Origin: Dyadobacter sp. CY343
GTDB taxonomy: Bacteria; Bacteroidota; Bacteroidia; Cytophagales; Spirosomataceae
Length of the DNA: 64,000 bases
Reading direction: 5' to 3'
NCBI RefSeq assembly: GCF_021390335.1
Contig: NZ_JAJUXK010000003.1
Span: 372,001-436,000 of the forward strand
Positions within the stretch are counted from its first letter, which is position 1. The number at the start of each line of letters is the position of its first letter. Positions 35,000 through 45,551 of this stretch are shown here, piece after piece. Both the position numbers and the translations under genes were made by a program. The notes beneath the pieces were generated by a model. It was not told the origin of the DNA. It saw only the letters and a list, made by a program, of their open reading frames with translations, and did not search any database.

Positions 35000-35343
35000 T
35001 GTACTACAAACTTTCCGTTTCCAGGTAGGAGATTATGAAACCCCCATCTTAGAATAGTACTGGATTGTATCTTTAAGAAACTGTTGTATATTAGTTTTAC
35101 ATTCATTGAAGATTTAGTATTAATCACCGAGCTCGTCCGAGCATATTCTAAAACTTACAGTGTTAGATATTAAATTGAATCTAGTTAATTTAACTAACAG
35201 CGGAAGATTACACGATTTAAAAACAGTCAGGATGGTTTTAACCAAAATAGCAATCTCGGTTACTTAATGATGAGCATCTCTGATTTTTGAATATTTTTAA
35301 GTTAATTCATCGACATCAATTCCAATTCTTAGGTATTCTATTA
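35000..35343. other. AT-rich gap between divergent genes, nothing recognised
   Basis: Between the kinase promoter and the DUF2147 gene are about 340 AT-rich bases. No family-like frame, tRNA or strong hairpin was seen; a clear TAnnTTTG for the DUF2147 gene was not found. Confidence 0.5.
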
Positions 35344-35790
35344 ATGTATCGAATCATTTTTACAACATTTTTACTTTGCGCTTCAATTGCGGTAAATGCG
35401 CAAACCGCCGTCGCTGACAAAGTTATCGGGGAGTGGCTGAGTGAGGAAAAAGACCGGAGAATAGAGATCTATAAATCAGGGTCTGAATATTTCGGACGAC
35501 TGATCTGGTCGACAGAATTATTTGAATCGGACGGTAAAACTTCTAGAAAAGATATTCGTAATAATGATGAGAAGCTCCGTGACAGAAATCTGCAAAATAT
35601 AAATGTGCTATCGAACTTTATCTACGACTCAGGAATGTGGGATAACGGGAAAATGTACGACCCCCAGAGCGGCAAAACTTACAATTGCCTCATGAAATTA
35701 AGAAGTGAGCTGCTCGAAATACGCAGCTATATCGGATTCCCACTTTTGGGAAAGTCTACCTACTGGAAGCGGACCGAAAACCCGCTTTAA
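35344..35790 (+). CDS. DUF2147-family exported protein
   Basis: A 148-residue protein with a signal peptide (MYRIIFTTFLLCASIAVNAQ) and one DUF2147 domain: VIGEWLSEEKDRRIEIYKSGSEYFGRLIW, then DKxLR-like residues (DEKLRDRNLQN), GKMYDPQSGKTYNCLMKLRS and the closing IRSYIGFPLLGKSTYWKR. The fold is lipocalin-like; function is unknown. The frame extends 19 codons upstream, but the ATG at 35344 gives a proper signal peptide directly. It stands alone. Confidence 0.87.
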   Translation: MYRIIFTTFLLCASIAVNAQTAVADKVIGEWLSEEKDRRIEIYKSGSEYFGRLIWSTELFESDGKTSRKDIRNNDEKLRDRNLQNINVLSNFIYDSGMWDNGKMYDPQSGKTYNCLMKLRSELLEIRSYIGFPLLGKSTYWKRTENPL

Positions 35791-35883
35791 ATCTACCCTA
35801 CTATCTTCAAGGAAAGTCCTGATTTGCCTGTTACTGGAATATAATGGAGTCGGCGTTTGTTGTCCAATAAACAGCATTACGTG

Positions 35884-36897
35884 ATGAATAATATAAAATT
35901 GGGAGTTCTGGATCAGTCTGTGGTTCGCGCGGGTACCACGGTGCAGGAAGCAATTCAGGAAACAATACATACTGCAAAAGTTGCCGAGGAGCTGGGATAC
36001 AGCCGTTTTTGGGTTTCCGAACATCATAATTCTACGTTTATCGCCGGCTCGACGCCCGAAGTTTTAATGGTCAAACTGGCTGATGCGACCCAACATATCC
36101 GCATTGGTTCCGGCGGGATAATGCTCCCGAATCACAGTGCATTGAAAGTTGCGGAGAACTTTCGGATGCTGGAAACACTTTTCCCGGGCCGCATTGACCT
36201 GGGAATGGGGCGCGCACCAGGCACGGACAGGCTCACTTCTTCCCTATTGAATCCCTCCAACGATTTCAGCGAGAGCAGCTATTTGCGCCAGCTCGAACAT
36301 TTACAGCATTTTTTCCGTGATACCGCGGGCACAGACCGTGGTTTTATCTACGCGACACCTCAGTCTGAAACCATTCCGCAGCAATGGATTCTAAGTTCCA
36401 GCGGCGGAAGCAGCAATATTGCGGCACGTTTTGGCCTGGGATTGGCAGTTGCAAAGTTTATTAACGGATTTGTCAGGCCGGATGTAGTGGAAACCTACCG
36501 GAAGAATTTCCGCCCGTCGGATCAATACCCCGAGCCTCACGCCATTCTCTCCATCTTCGTTTTGTGCGGAGAAACGGAGGAAAAAGCTGCTGAACTGCGG
36601 AAAATGATGGATTATGTATTGATCGAGTTTGAAAAAGGAAAGTTCGGCCCTTTCCCGGACCCCGAAACTGTCCGGAAATATCGCTTTACACCAGGTGAGT
36701 TGGAACGCCTTCAATACAACAGCGGCAGGGTGATTTCGGGGACAAAAGAGTCAGTAAAAGAGCAACTGACTAAGCTGGCCAACGATTTTGAAGTGGATGA
36801 AATCATCATTTCTACTATGGCGGATACGGTCGAAACCAGGCTCAAATCTTTCGCGTTGATTTCAGAAGCTTTTAATTTGAGGGAAGCAGTAGTTTAA
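35884..36897 (+). CDS. LLM-class (luciferase-like) flavin-dependent oxidoreductase
   Basis: A 337-residue TIM-barrel monooxygenase-like protein that would use reduced FMN supplied by a partner reductase. Family signatures are IKLGVLDQSVV, ELGYSRFWVSEHHNS, IRIGSGGIMLPNHSALKVAENF and GRIDLGMGRAPGTD, as in the MsnO8/YhbW group. The ATG at 35884 is preferred because it begins the typical MNNIKLGVLDQ. A WYL-type regulator gene follows 33 bases later and an FMN reductase gene lies close by on the same strand, so the three may work together. The substrate is not known. Confidence 0.88.
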   Translation: MNNIKLGVLDQSVVRAGTTVQEAIQETIHTAKVAEELGYSRFWVSEHHNSTFIAGSTPEVLMVKLADATQHIRIGSGGIMLPNHSALKVAENFRMLETLFPGRIDLGMGRAPGTDRLTSSLLNPSNDFSESSYLRQLEHLQHFFRDTAGTDRGFIYATPQSETIPQQWILSSSGGSSNIAARFGLGLAVAKFINGFVRPDVVETYRKNFRPSDQYPEPHAILSIFVLCGETEEKAAELRKMMDYVLIEFEKGKFGPFPDPETVRKYRFTPGELERLQYNSGRVISGTKESVKEQLTKLANDFEVDEIIISTMADTVETRLKSFALISEAFNLREAVV

Positions 36898-36902
36898 GCA
36901 TA

Positions 36903-36931
36903 TTTGCGTCGACCAATTTAACCGACGCGAA
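36903..36931. promoter_or_regulatory. Inverted repeat abutting the start codon of the WYL regulator
   Basis: TTTGCGTCG (36903-36911) and CGACGCGAA (36923-36931) are complementary with one G-T pair across 11 bases. The right arm includes the A of the regulator's ATG. It may be an autoregulatory operator or a weak terminator for the upstream oxidoreductase gene. Confidence 0.4.
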
Positions 36932-37890
36932 TGAACCGTTTTGACCGCATAACTGCCATTCTGATCCAGCTGCAATCCCGAAAAATTGTGAAGGCTCAGG
37001 ATCTGGCAGAGCGCTTTGAAATCAGTTTGCGAACGGTTTACAGAGATATCAGCTCACTCGCGGAGGCGGGCGTACCTATTATAGGCGAGGCAGGCGTTGG
37101 CTATTCGATCATGGATGGTTACCGTCTGCCTCCCGTTATGTTTACGAAGGAAGAAGCGCGGACTTTCATTACGGCGGAAAAGCTGATGGAGAAATTCACG
37201 GATTTCTCAACGCAGTCACAGTACCAGTCGGCTATGTTTAAGGTCAAGGCGGTATTGAGAAGCAGCGAAAAGTCGGTGGTCGAAAGCCTGGAAGACCATA
37301 TCGCGGTGCGGAGAATGAATAATGCATTTTACAAACCAACCAGCAATACCTTCGATATTTTACTCAAAAGCATTTCTGAAAAGAAAATCGCAAAGATCCG
37401 CTACACCGCGATCAATAGTGACGAACAGTTGGAAAGGGTTATTGAGCCGGTAGGTCTTTACCACGAAAATAATTACTGGTACGCGATCGCTTATTGCCAC
37501 CTCCGAAGCGATTACCGGAACTTCCGTTCCGACCGGATCCTGCATTCCGAAATGACCGACCGGTCTTTTGAACATAAGCATGCTCCGCTGAAAGAGTTCC
37601 TTGAAAATGGTCACGAAGGACAGAATCTCCGTCTGGTCAGGATCAAAATGGACAAAAGGATTGCCCGATATGTGGGCGAGCAGCGCATTTACTATGGATT
37701 TGTGTCCGAGATCGTTCGCGAAGACCACGTGGAAATGAGTTTTCTGACTGTTAGTCTGGAAGGTTTTGCGCGGTGGTTCCTGATGATCGCGCCAAATGCA
37801 CAAATTCTTGAACCGGTTTCACTTAAAACTATCATTAAGAGGCTTTTGACGCAAATTTCAGAAAATCTGGATCTTGATACGGGCTCCTGA
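36931..37890 (+). CDS. YafY-like transcriptional regulator (HTH_11 and WYL domains)
   Basis: A 319-residue regulator. An N-terminal winged helix (FDRITAILIQLQSRKIVKAQDLAERFEISLRTVYRDISSL) is followed by a WYL domain near 140-220 with the ligand-contact pattern VIEPVGLYHENNYWYAIAYC and RSDYRNFRSDRI, and a WCX-type C-terminal extension (MSFLTVSLEGFARWFLMI). WYL domains sense nucleic-acid ligands or small effectors. The gene starts 33 bases after the luciferase-like gene, separated by an inverted repeat, so it may control that gene or itself. Confidence 0.9.
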   Translation: MNRFDRITAILIQLQSRKIVKAQDLAERFEISLRTVYRDISSLAEAGVPIIGEAGVGYSIMDGYRLPPVMFTKEEARTFITAEKLMEKFTDFSTQSQYQSAMFKVKAVLRSSEKSVVESLEDHIAVRRMNNAFYKPTSNTFDILLKSISEKKIAKIRYTAINSDEQLERVIEPVGLYHENNYWYAIAYCHLRSDYRNFRSDRILHSEMTDRSFEHKHAPLKEFLENGHEGQNLRLVRIKMDKRIARYVGEQRIYYGFVSEIVREDHVEMSFLTVSLEGFARWFLMIAPNAQILEPVSLKTIIKRLLTQISENLDLDTGS

Positions 37891-38064
37891 AATTTGATTT
37901 CGCAGGCAATTATAGTACCGCTAGATTTCAGTACACGTCGGAAAGATTTTTTTCGCAGCTCAGAGAGCAATCTCAGGGGCAGTCGCAGTCCCAAAATCGC
38001 TGTCATTGCGGTTGCAGTAGGTGATAAACCTTGATTCACTCCTGCCGACTGTTTATATTGACCT

Positions 38065-38601
38065 ATGAAAATAATCAATATCCTCGGGATCTCCGGCAGC
38101 CTTCGCAGCGATTCAACCAACGTAATTATTCTTCGGGTAATCGAATCACTCCTTCCCGAAAACGTCACATTTCAGATTTTCAACGGACTCGGCGAAATGC
38201 CGCATTTCAGTCCGGGCCTGGAAGAGCGTGATGCTGTGATGAAATTCAAACGAGCTCTTCAACTTGCAGACGCCGTGATTATCTCCACCCCGGAATACGC
38301 ATTCGGAGTGCCCGGCACATTGAAAAATGCATTGGACTGGACCGTCGCTACCGGGGAGTTCAACGAAAAGCCGGTTGCTGCGATCAGCGCCTCTCCGTTG
38401 AACACCGGCGGCGACAAGGCGCTGGCTTCCCTTCTCCTTACACTTACTGCGTTAGGAACAGTGCGTAATGAAAATTCGTACCTCTCCATTCCAAATGTAA
38501 AATCCAAGATTGTTGAAGGTAAAATTGCGGACCAAAATACAATTGAGCTGCTTAAAATTCTGATTGCTAATTTACTCTACTTGATACATATACGTTCCTG
38601 A
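38065..38601 (+). CDS. NADPH-dependent FMN reductase family protein
   Basis: A 178-residue flavodoxin-fold protein. It opens MKIINILGISGSLRSDSTN, the phosphate-binding loop of the family, and has the flavin-contact motif STPEYAFGVPGTLKNALDW and AISASPLNTGGDKA. Such enzymes reduce FMN or quinones with NADPH. The location two genes after a luciferase-like oxidoreductase on the same strand suggests it could supply reduced flavin, but they are not tightly coupled. The C-terminus (LLKILIANLLYLIHIRS) is the usual final helix. Confidence 0.88.
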   Translation: MKIINILGISGSLRSDSTNVIILRVIESLLPENVTFQIFNGLGEMPHFSPGLEERDAVMKFKRALQLADAVIISTPEYAFGVPGTLKNALDWTVATGEFNEKPVAAISASPLNTGGDKALASLLLTLTALGTVRNENSYLSIPNVKSKIVEGKIADQNTIELLKILIANLLYLIHIRS

Positions 38602-38680
38602 AATGCTATCGGAATTGTGCAAGTTATTATTTGGCAAACAAAAGACTACCAACTTACTATACTATCTATCGTTATTTTGA

Positions 38681-38688
38681 TACATTTG
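38681..38688 (+). promoter_or_regulatory. Putative -7 promoter element for the MetY-like gene
   Basis: TACATTTG fits TAnnTTTG; no TTG is present at the expected -33 position. The start would be near 38695, about 24 bases before the ATG. Confidence 0.4.
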
Positions 38689-38709
38689 GACTTTGTCCAC
38701 ATTAACTAG

Positions 38710-40005
<1,296 letters not shown>

Positions 40006-40010
40006 AAACG

Positions 40011-40043
40011 AAAACCCAGAGCGAACATTCCGCTCTGGGTTTT
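40011..40043 (+). terminator. Terminator after the MetY-like gene
   Basis: AAAACCCAGAGCG (40011-40023) and CGCTCTGGGTTTT (40031-40043) form a 13-bp perfect stem with a 7-base loop and a T-run. It lies between convergent genes and could serve both. Confidence 0.85.
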
Positions 40044-40063
40044 TTCTTACCGGTCGGGAGGTT

Positions 40064-42211
40064 TTACTTATTGATCCCTTCCAGCGCAAACATAAATGCA
40101 TATTCGGTCGCGATTTCTTTCAGGTAATCGAACCTGCCGGAAGCCCCGCCGTGACCGGCTTCCATATTCGTCTTCAAAAGCAATACATTCTTATCCGTTT
40201 TATGCGTTCTCAACCGTGCTACCCACTTGGCCGGCTCGAAATATTGCACCTGGCTGTCGTGTAATCCCGTCATCACGAGCATATTCGGATACGCTTTTTT
40301 AGCAACATTATCGTAAGGTGAATACGATTTCATATAGTTGTAAGATTCCTTATTTTTTGGATTTCCCCACTCATCAAATTCATTGGTAGTCAGCGGGATA
40401 CTCTCGTCCAGCATGGTTGTAACCACATCCACAAACGGCACGACTGCGACGATTCCATTCCAAAGGTCGGGGCGCAAGTTAGCAACAGCGCCCATCAGCA
40501 AACCGCCCGCACTGCCGCCCATCGCGTATAAATGCGACGTTGAAGTATAATTTTCTTTGACCAGATGTTCTGCGCAATCGATAAAATCGTTGAACGTATT
40601 TTTCTTCTTGAACATTTTTCCATCTTCATACCACTGCCTGCCCATTTCCTGTCCGCCGCGAATATGTGCGATCGCAAACACAAAACCGCGGTTAAGCAAA
40701 CTGAGTCTGGTACTGCTGAAACTCGGGTCCGTGCTGTAACCGTAAGAACCATACGCATACAATAAAAGCGGTGACTCTGGGCTCCGGCCGGTTGTTTTTT
40801 TGTAAACAAGCGAAATAGGCACCTGTACTCCGTCCCGCGCAGTCGCATAAAGCCGCTCTGTTACGTACTCCGTGGGATCGTAGCCGCCTACAACTTCCTG
40901 CCGCTTTTTCAGTTCCTTTTTCTTCGATTCCATGTTGTAATCGTACACAGAATTTGGCGTCGTCAGCGAAGTATAGTTGTAGCGAAGGTTATCGGTATCA
41001 TATTCAGGATTGCCCGAAGGATGCGCCATGTAAGCCGCCTCGCCGAAATCCACATAATGTTCCGCATTGGTCTTTGTGTTCCGGATCCGGATTTGCAACA
41101 AACCTTTCTTCCGCTCACTCACTACCAGGAAGTCCTTAAAAACCTCGATTCCTTCTAGCAAAACGTCTTTTCTTGTCGCTATCACCTCTTTCCAGTTCTC
41201 AACGCCCGTTTTATTTACCGGCGTTTCCATGAGTTTGAAGTTCAGCGCATCCTTGTTGGTAACGATCAGGAATTTGTCTTCGTGGTGGTCGATATCGTAG
41301 ATCACGTCCTTCATGCGCGGCTGAAATACGGCAAATTCGCCCTCCGGCTTGTCTGCGTCCAATATCCTGTATTCCGACGACATCGTCGCGGAAGATGCGA
41401 TCACAATGTATTTTTCCGATTTGGTCTTGCCGACACCTATATAATTGCTCTTATCGTTTTCCGCGTACACAACCGGATCTTTTTTCGAATCCGTTCCGAT
41501 CGTATGCCGCTTGATTTTCTCGCTGAGCAGCGTCTTTGCATTCTTGGAAGTATAAAACAGCGTTTTGTTGTCGTTGCCCCATTCATAGCCCGGATCAGTA
41601 CGGTACACCGCGTCACTCAATAGCTCGCCGCTTTCCAGATCCTTTATTTTCATAATATATTCTCTGCGGGAAACAGTGTCGACGCCGTAAGCCAGCAGCT
41701 TGTTGTCCGGACTTATACTAAATCCGTCTGCCGAATAATAAGAATGCCCCTCAGCCATTTGGTCTACGTCGAGCAGAATTTCTTCTTTCGCTTCCAGCGT
41801 CGCTTTTTTCCGGCAGTACTTGAAGTACTGTTTGCCTTCCTCGCTCCGGGTGTAGTACCAATATCCGTTATTGAACACAGGAACCGACTCGTCCTTTTCT
41901 TTAATGCGTCCCTTCATTTCTGCAAACAGATCCTTCTGTAACTGTTCAGTTCCGCCGAGGAGTTTGGCGGTATATTCGTTCTCAGCTTTGAGGTATTCGA
42001 CTACCTTGTTGCTGTCCGGGCCTTTGCTGAAAAAGTCGGCCATCCAATAATACTCGTCATTCCTTTTGTCGCCATGCATTCCGGTTTCATGGTCTTTTTT
42101 CTCTGCTACGGGAGGCGTTGCTTCCGGCCATTGATATGCTTCTCTTTCCAACTTTTGATTCTGATTACATGAAAAAACGATAACAGCTAAAATCGGTAAA
42201 AAAATTCTCAT
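40064..42211 (-). CDS. S9 prolyl oligopeptidase family lipoprotein (oligopeptidase B-like)
   Basis: A 715-residue serine peptidase. The N-terminus MRIFLPILAVIVFSCNQNQ is a lipoprotein signal with cysteine in the lipobox, so the enzyme should sit in the periplasm or outer membrane. Oligopeptidase-B features are YYTRSEEGKQYFKYCR, a beta-propeller domain and the catalytic domain with the nucleophile in MGGSAGGLLMG. The aspartate lies near TGLHDSQVQYFEP and the histidine in MEAGHGGASGR. It probably cleaves short peptides after basic residues. The ATG at 42209-42211 is chosen over one nine codons upstream because it gives a compact lipoprotein signal. Confidence 0.92.
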   Translation of the reverse strand: MRIFLPILAVIVFSCNQNQKLEREAYQWPEATPPVAEKKDHETGMHGDKRNDEYYWMADFFSKGPDSNKVVEYLKAENEYTAKLLGGTEQLQKDLFAEMKGRIKEKDESVPVFNNGYWYYTRSEEGKQYFKYCRKKATLEAKEEILLDVDQMAEGHSYYSADGFSISPDNKLLAYGVDTVSRREYIMKIKDLESGELLSDAVYRTDPGYEWGNDNKTLFYTSKNAKTLLSEKIKRHTIGTDSKKDPVVYAENDKSNYIGVGKTKSEKYIVIASSATMSSEYRILDADKPEGEFAVFQPRMKDVIYDIDHHEDKFLIVTNKDALNFKLMETPVNKTGVENWKEVIATRKDVLLEGIEVFKDFLVVSERKKGLLQIRIRNTKTNAEHYVDFGEAAYMAHPSGNPEYDTDNLRYNYTSLTTPNSVYDYNMESKKKELKKRQEVVGGYDPTEYVTERLYATARDGVQVPISLVYKKTTGRSPESPLLLYAYGSYGYSTDPSFSSTRLSLLNRGFVFAIAHIRGGQEMGRQWYEDGKMFKKKNTFNDFIDCAEHLVKENYTSTSHLYAMGGSAGGLLMGAVANLRPDLWNGIVAVVPFVDVVTTMLDESIPLTTNEFDEWGNPKNKESYNYMKSYSPYDNVAKKAYPNMLVMTGLHDSQVQYFEPAKWVARLRTHKTDKNVLLLKTNMEAGHGGASGRFDYLKEIATEYAFMFALEGINK

Positions 42212-42610
42212 AGGAGTAATAATATTAAATGGTTTCAATGTATAATACTTTTATAATGTATTTACCTAGCAGTATATTATGGTAAATTTATTAGTATAAA
42301 ATATATATTTCTTTTTAATCTAAAATTAAGCTATAAAAGTATATTAAGTATCATAAGTACTAAACTAATATTTAATCAAACAAGACCGATAAATATCATG
42401 CTTGGTATACATTAAATAAAATTAAAACATATAAAAAGTATTGTAAGATAATTATTTGAAATATTAATCTACAATACATAATGTTTGCTACTTATTGAAA
42501 GAATTAAAATGCTACTTGCTTCGTGCTGAGCAATCTACAAAAATCCGCCGGTAATCGGTCTCAGTCTTTTTACATACATTATATTTGAATTCTGTAACCA
42601 GTCTTACCTC
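42212..42610. other. Very AT-rich gap between divergent peptidase and polA genes
   Basis: About 400 bases that are strikingly A+T-rich up to 42500, with many ATACTT, AAGTAT and TTAATA words. It contains ATAAAAAGTATTG, also found in the gap at 25880-26285. Apart from the -7 element before polA no gene or clear signal was seen. Confidence 0.55.
42580..42587 (+). promoter_or_regulatory. Putative -7 promoter element for polA
   Basis: TATATTTG fits TAnnTTTG, 24 bases before the ATG; the -33 region does not contain TTG. Confidence 0.4.
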
Positions 42611-45484
42611 ATGGATAAACCCGTTCACAAGCTTTTCCTCCTCGACGCGATGGCGTTGATCTACCGCGCACACTTCGCTTTTATCAAGGCGCCGAGGATA
42701 ACTTCGAGAGGCTTGAATACCAGCGCCGTGTTTGGTTTTACAAATACGCTGCTGGAAGTTTTGCAAAAAGAAAAGCCAACACACATCGGCGTTGCCTTCG
42801 ATACTGCTGCTCCTACCTTTCGCCACGTACAGTTTGAAGCGTACAAAGCGCAGCGCCAGGAACAGCCCGAAGATATTACCGTCGCAATTCCGCTCGTCAA
42901 AAGGTTGCTGCGCGCTATGTGCATTCCCATACTCGAACTTGACGGTTACGAGGCCGATGACATTATTGGTACCATTGCCAAGGAAGCTTCCAATGCCGGA
43001 TTCGAGGTATACATGATGACGCCTGATAAGGATTACGGCCAGCTCGTAGAGCAGCATGTACATATTTACAAACCCGCGTTTTTGGGAAAAGGTGCCGAGG
43101 TACTCGGCGTAGATGAGATCCTGGCCCGCTGGCAGATCAAGCGGATCGACCAGGTGATTGATATCCTCGGACTCATGGGCGACGCGGTCGACAATATCCC
43201 GGGCGTTCCGGGTGTAGGTGAAAAAACAGCGCAGAAACTCATTGAAGAATATGGCACGATTGAAAACCTGATCACCCACGCCGACGAAATCAAAGGCAAG
43301 CTCGGCGAAAAGATCAGGGATAATTTTGATAAAGCGATCCTCAGCAAACAACTGGCTACGATCGACATTAAAGTGCCCGTACCGTTCGACGCCGAGGACC
43401 TGACCATTTGCCCGGCGAATGCGGATCAGATCGTCGAGCTGTTTGACGAACTTGAATTTAAGACATTAAAACAGCGTGTACTCGGTGTTGGTCAGCCAAT
43501 ACAAACAACGCAGGTATCCCGGCTGGCCGCCAAGCCACAAAAAGCCCAGCTCGACCTGTTTGGCAACCCGACGGAAGAAGTAGGCAAGCAGCCCGCGATC
43601 CTGAGCGAAAGCATCGCCGACGACGACGCGCCGGAACAAGCTTACGAAGACCTGCGAATTCCGACCACGCGACGAACGATCGACAATACATTTCACCGGT
43701 ACCACACCGTGGATACGCCGGAACTCATGACGAGTCTGGCCTATTACCTGGGTTTGCAGGACGCTTTTTGCTTTGATACAGAAACCACTTCCCTCGACGC
43801 GATCGACGCTGAACTGGTGGGACTTTCTTTCTCTTACCTGGCTGGTGAAGCCTTTTATATTCCTGTCCCTGCCGATCGCGAGCAGGCGCAGAAAGTTGTG
43901 GAGTATTTCAGGGAAGTTTTTGAAAATGAATCCATTGAAAAGATCGGGCAGAACATTAAATATGATCTGCTGATCCTGAAAAATTATGGTATAGAAGTAA
44001 AAGGAAAACTGAGCGACACCATGCTCGCCCACTACATCCTGGAACCAGATAAAAGGCACGGAATGGATATCCTGGCAGCTTCCTACCTCAACTACGACCC
44101 GGTTTCGATTACTTCGCTGATCGGCAAGAAGGGCGTAAAGCAGGGTACTATGCGCGATGTCGCGATTCCGGAGATCACACAATATGCGGGTGAGGATGCC
44201 GATATTACTTTACAACTTAATACGATCTTCGCCAGGGAATTACCCAAGGTAGGCGCGGCGAAACTGTATTATGATGTGGAAATGCCACTTTTGAAAGTAC
44301 TTGCTTCCATGGAGAATACGGGTGTGCGGCTGGATATTCATGCTTTGAAGGAAATGTCTGCCGTACTGGAAACGGACCTGCGCATTACCGAGTCTGAAAT
44401 TTATGAAGCGGCCGGTCAGTCATTCAATATCAGCTCACCGAAGCAACTTGGAGAGGTTTTATTTGAGAAAATGAAACTGATCGAAAAGCCTAAAAAGACG
44501 AAGACAGGGCAATATGCGACAGGCGAAGATATTCTGTCAGATTTGGAAAGCAACCACTTAATAGCACGGAAAATTCTCGATTTCCGTGAACTGCAAAAAC
44601 TGAAATCGACTTATGTAGATGCATTGCCGCTGCTGGTCAGCAAAAAGAGCGGCCGCATCCATACTTCTTACAATCAAGCAGTTGCGGCAACGGGAAGACT
44701 TAGTTCAACGAATCCTAACCTGCAAAATATTCCGATTCGCACACCCCGGGGGCGCGAGATCCGGAAAGCATTTGTGCCCGATAACGACGATTTCCAGATC
44801 CTTTCCGCCGATTATTCGCAGATCGAGCTGCGAATAATGGCCGCATTCAGCCAGGATGCAAGTATGACCGAAGCATTTAACCAGGGAAGGGATATTCACG
44901 CCACCACAGCCAGCAAGGTATTCAGCGTGCCGCTTGAAGAAGTTACTTCCGATATGCGGAGGAAATCTAAAATGGTGAATTTTGGTATCATCTACGGCAT
45001 TTCCGCATTCGGGCTTGCGCAGCGGCTCGGTATTCCACGCGGCGAGGCAAGTGAGATTATCAGGGCTTATTTTGAAGAATTTCCTGCTGTGAAAGGTTAC
45101 ATGGACCGCGTTGTAAACGATGCACGCGAAAAGAAATATGTGGAGACGATTCTGGGCAGAAGACGGTACCTGCCTGATATTACCTCAGGAAACCAGACCA
45201 ACCGGGGATATGCAGAACGAAACGCAATCAATGCGCCGATCCAGGGCTCGGCAGCAGATATGATCAAAGTGGCGATGATCAACATTCACGATTTTATGCA
45301 AAAGGAAAAGCTGAAATCGCGCATGATCCTGCAAGTGCATGATGAATTGGTATTCGACGTACACAGGGACGAGATCGACTTCCTGAAAGAGCGGGTGGAT
45401 GATCTGATGCGGAATGCGATCCCGATGGCCGTTCGCATGGAAACGGGCATTGGCGTTGGGGCGAACTGGCTGGAAGCGCATTGA
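42611..45484 (+). CDS. polA: DNA polymerase I
   Basis: PolA fills gaps and removes RNA primers. The 957-residue product has all three domains: the 5'-3' exonuclease/flap part (LLDAMALIYRAHFAF, GVAFDTAAPTFRH, DGYEADDIIGT, GDAVDNIPGVPGVGEKTA), a 3'-5' exonuclease domain with the first catalytic motif FDTETTSLD and later YAGEDADITLQL, and the family A polymerase. The polymerase motifs are SADYSQIELRIMA (A), RRKSKMVNFGIIYG (B) and LQVHDELVFDV (C). The proofreading motif appears intact. It is a single-gene unit with a strong terminator. Confidence 0.97.
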   Translation: MDKPVHKLFLLDAMALIYRAHFAFIKAPRITSRGLNTSAVFGFTNTLLEVLQKEKPTHIGVAFDTAAPTFRHVQFEAYKAQRQEQPEDITVAIPLVKRLLRAMCIPILELDGYEADDIIGTIAKEASNAGFEVYMMTPDKDYGQLVEQHVHIYKPAFLGKGAEVLGVDEILARWQIKRIDQVIDILGLMGDAVDNIPGVPGVGEKTAQKLIEEYGTIENLITHADEIKGKLGEKIRDNFDKAILSKQLATIDIKVPVPFDAEDLTICPANADQIVELFDELEFKTLKQRVLGVGQPIQTTQVSRLAAKPQKAQLDLFGNPTEEVGKQPAILSESIADDDAPEQAYEDLRIPTTRRTIDNTFHRYHTVDTPELMTSLAYYLGLQDAFCFDTETTSLDAIDAELVGLSFSYLAGEAFYIPVPADREQAQKVVEYFREVFENESIEKIGQNIKYDLLILKNYGIEVKGKLSDTMLAHYILEPDKRHGMDILAASYLNYDPVSITSLIGKKGVKQGTMRDVAIPEITQYAGEDADITLQLNTIFARELPKVGAAKLYYDVEMPLLKVLASMENTGVRLDIHALKEMSAVLETDLRITESEIYEAAGQSFNISSPKQLGEVLFEKMKLIEKPKKTKTGQYATGEDILSDLESNHLIARKILDFRELQKLKSTYVDALPLLVSKKSGRIHTSYNQAVAATGRLSSTNPNLQNIPIRTPRGREIRKAFVPDNDDFQILSADYSQIELRIMAAFSQDASMTEAFNQGRDIHATTASKVFSVPLEEVTSDMRRKSKMVNFGIIYGISAFGLAQRLGIPRGEASEIIRAYFEEFPAVKGYMDRVVNDAREKKYVETILGRRRYLPDITSGNQTNRGYAERNAINAPIQGSAADMIKVAMINIHDFMQKEKLKSRMILQVHDELVFDVHRDEIDFLKERVDDLMRNAIPMAVRMETGIGVGANWLEAH

Positions 45485-45492
45485 TCTGCATT

Positions 45493-45533
45493 AAAACAAG
45501 AACGGAGCGATATTCTCGCTCCGTTCTTGTTTT
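45493..45533. terminator. Bidirectional terminator between polA and susD
   Basis: AAAACAAGAACGGAGCGA (45493-45510) and its exact complement (45516-45533) form an 18-bp stem with a 5-base loop. A and T runs on each side suit termination in both directions. Confidence 0.9.
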
Positions 45534-45551
45534 ATGACTTCTAACCCCGAC

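Noticed and set aside
34945-35127. Small minus-strand open frame upstream of the GAF kinase
   Set aside because: It overlaps the kinase promoter, has no family resemblance and an unremarkable composition for AT-rich spacer DNA.
42512-43351. Minus-strand open frame over the start of polA
   Set aside because: PolA motifs are unambiguous on the plus strand; the antisense frame has no recognisable domain.
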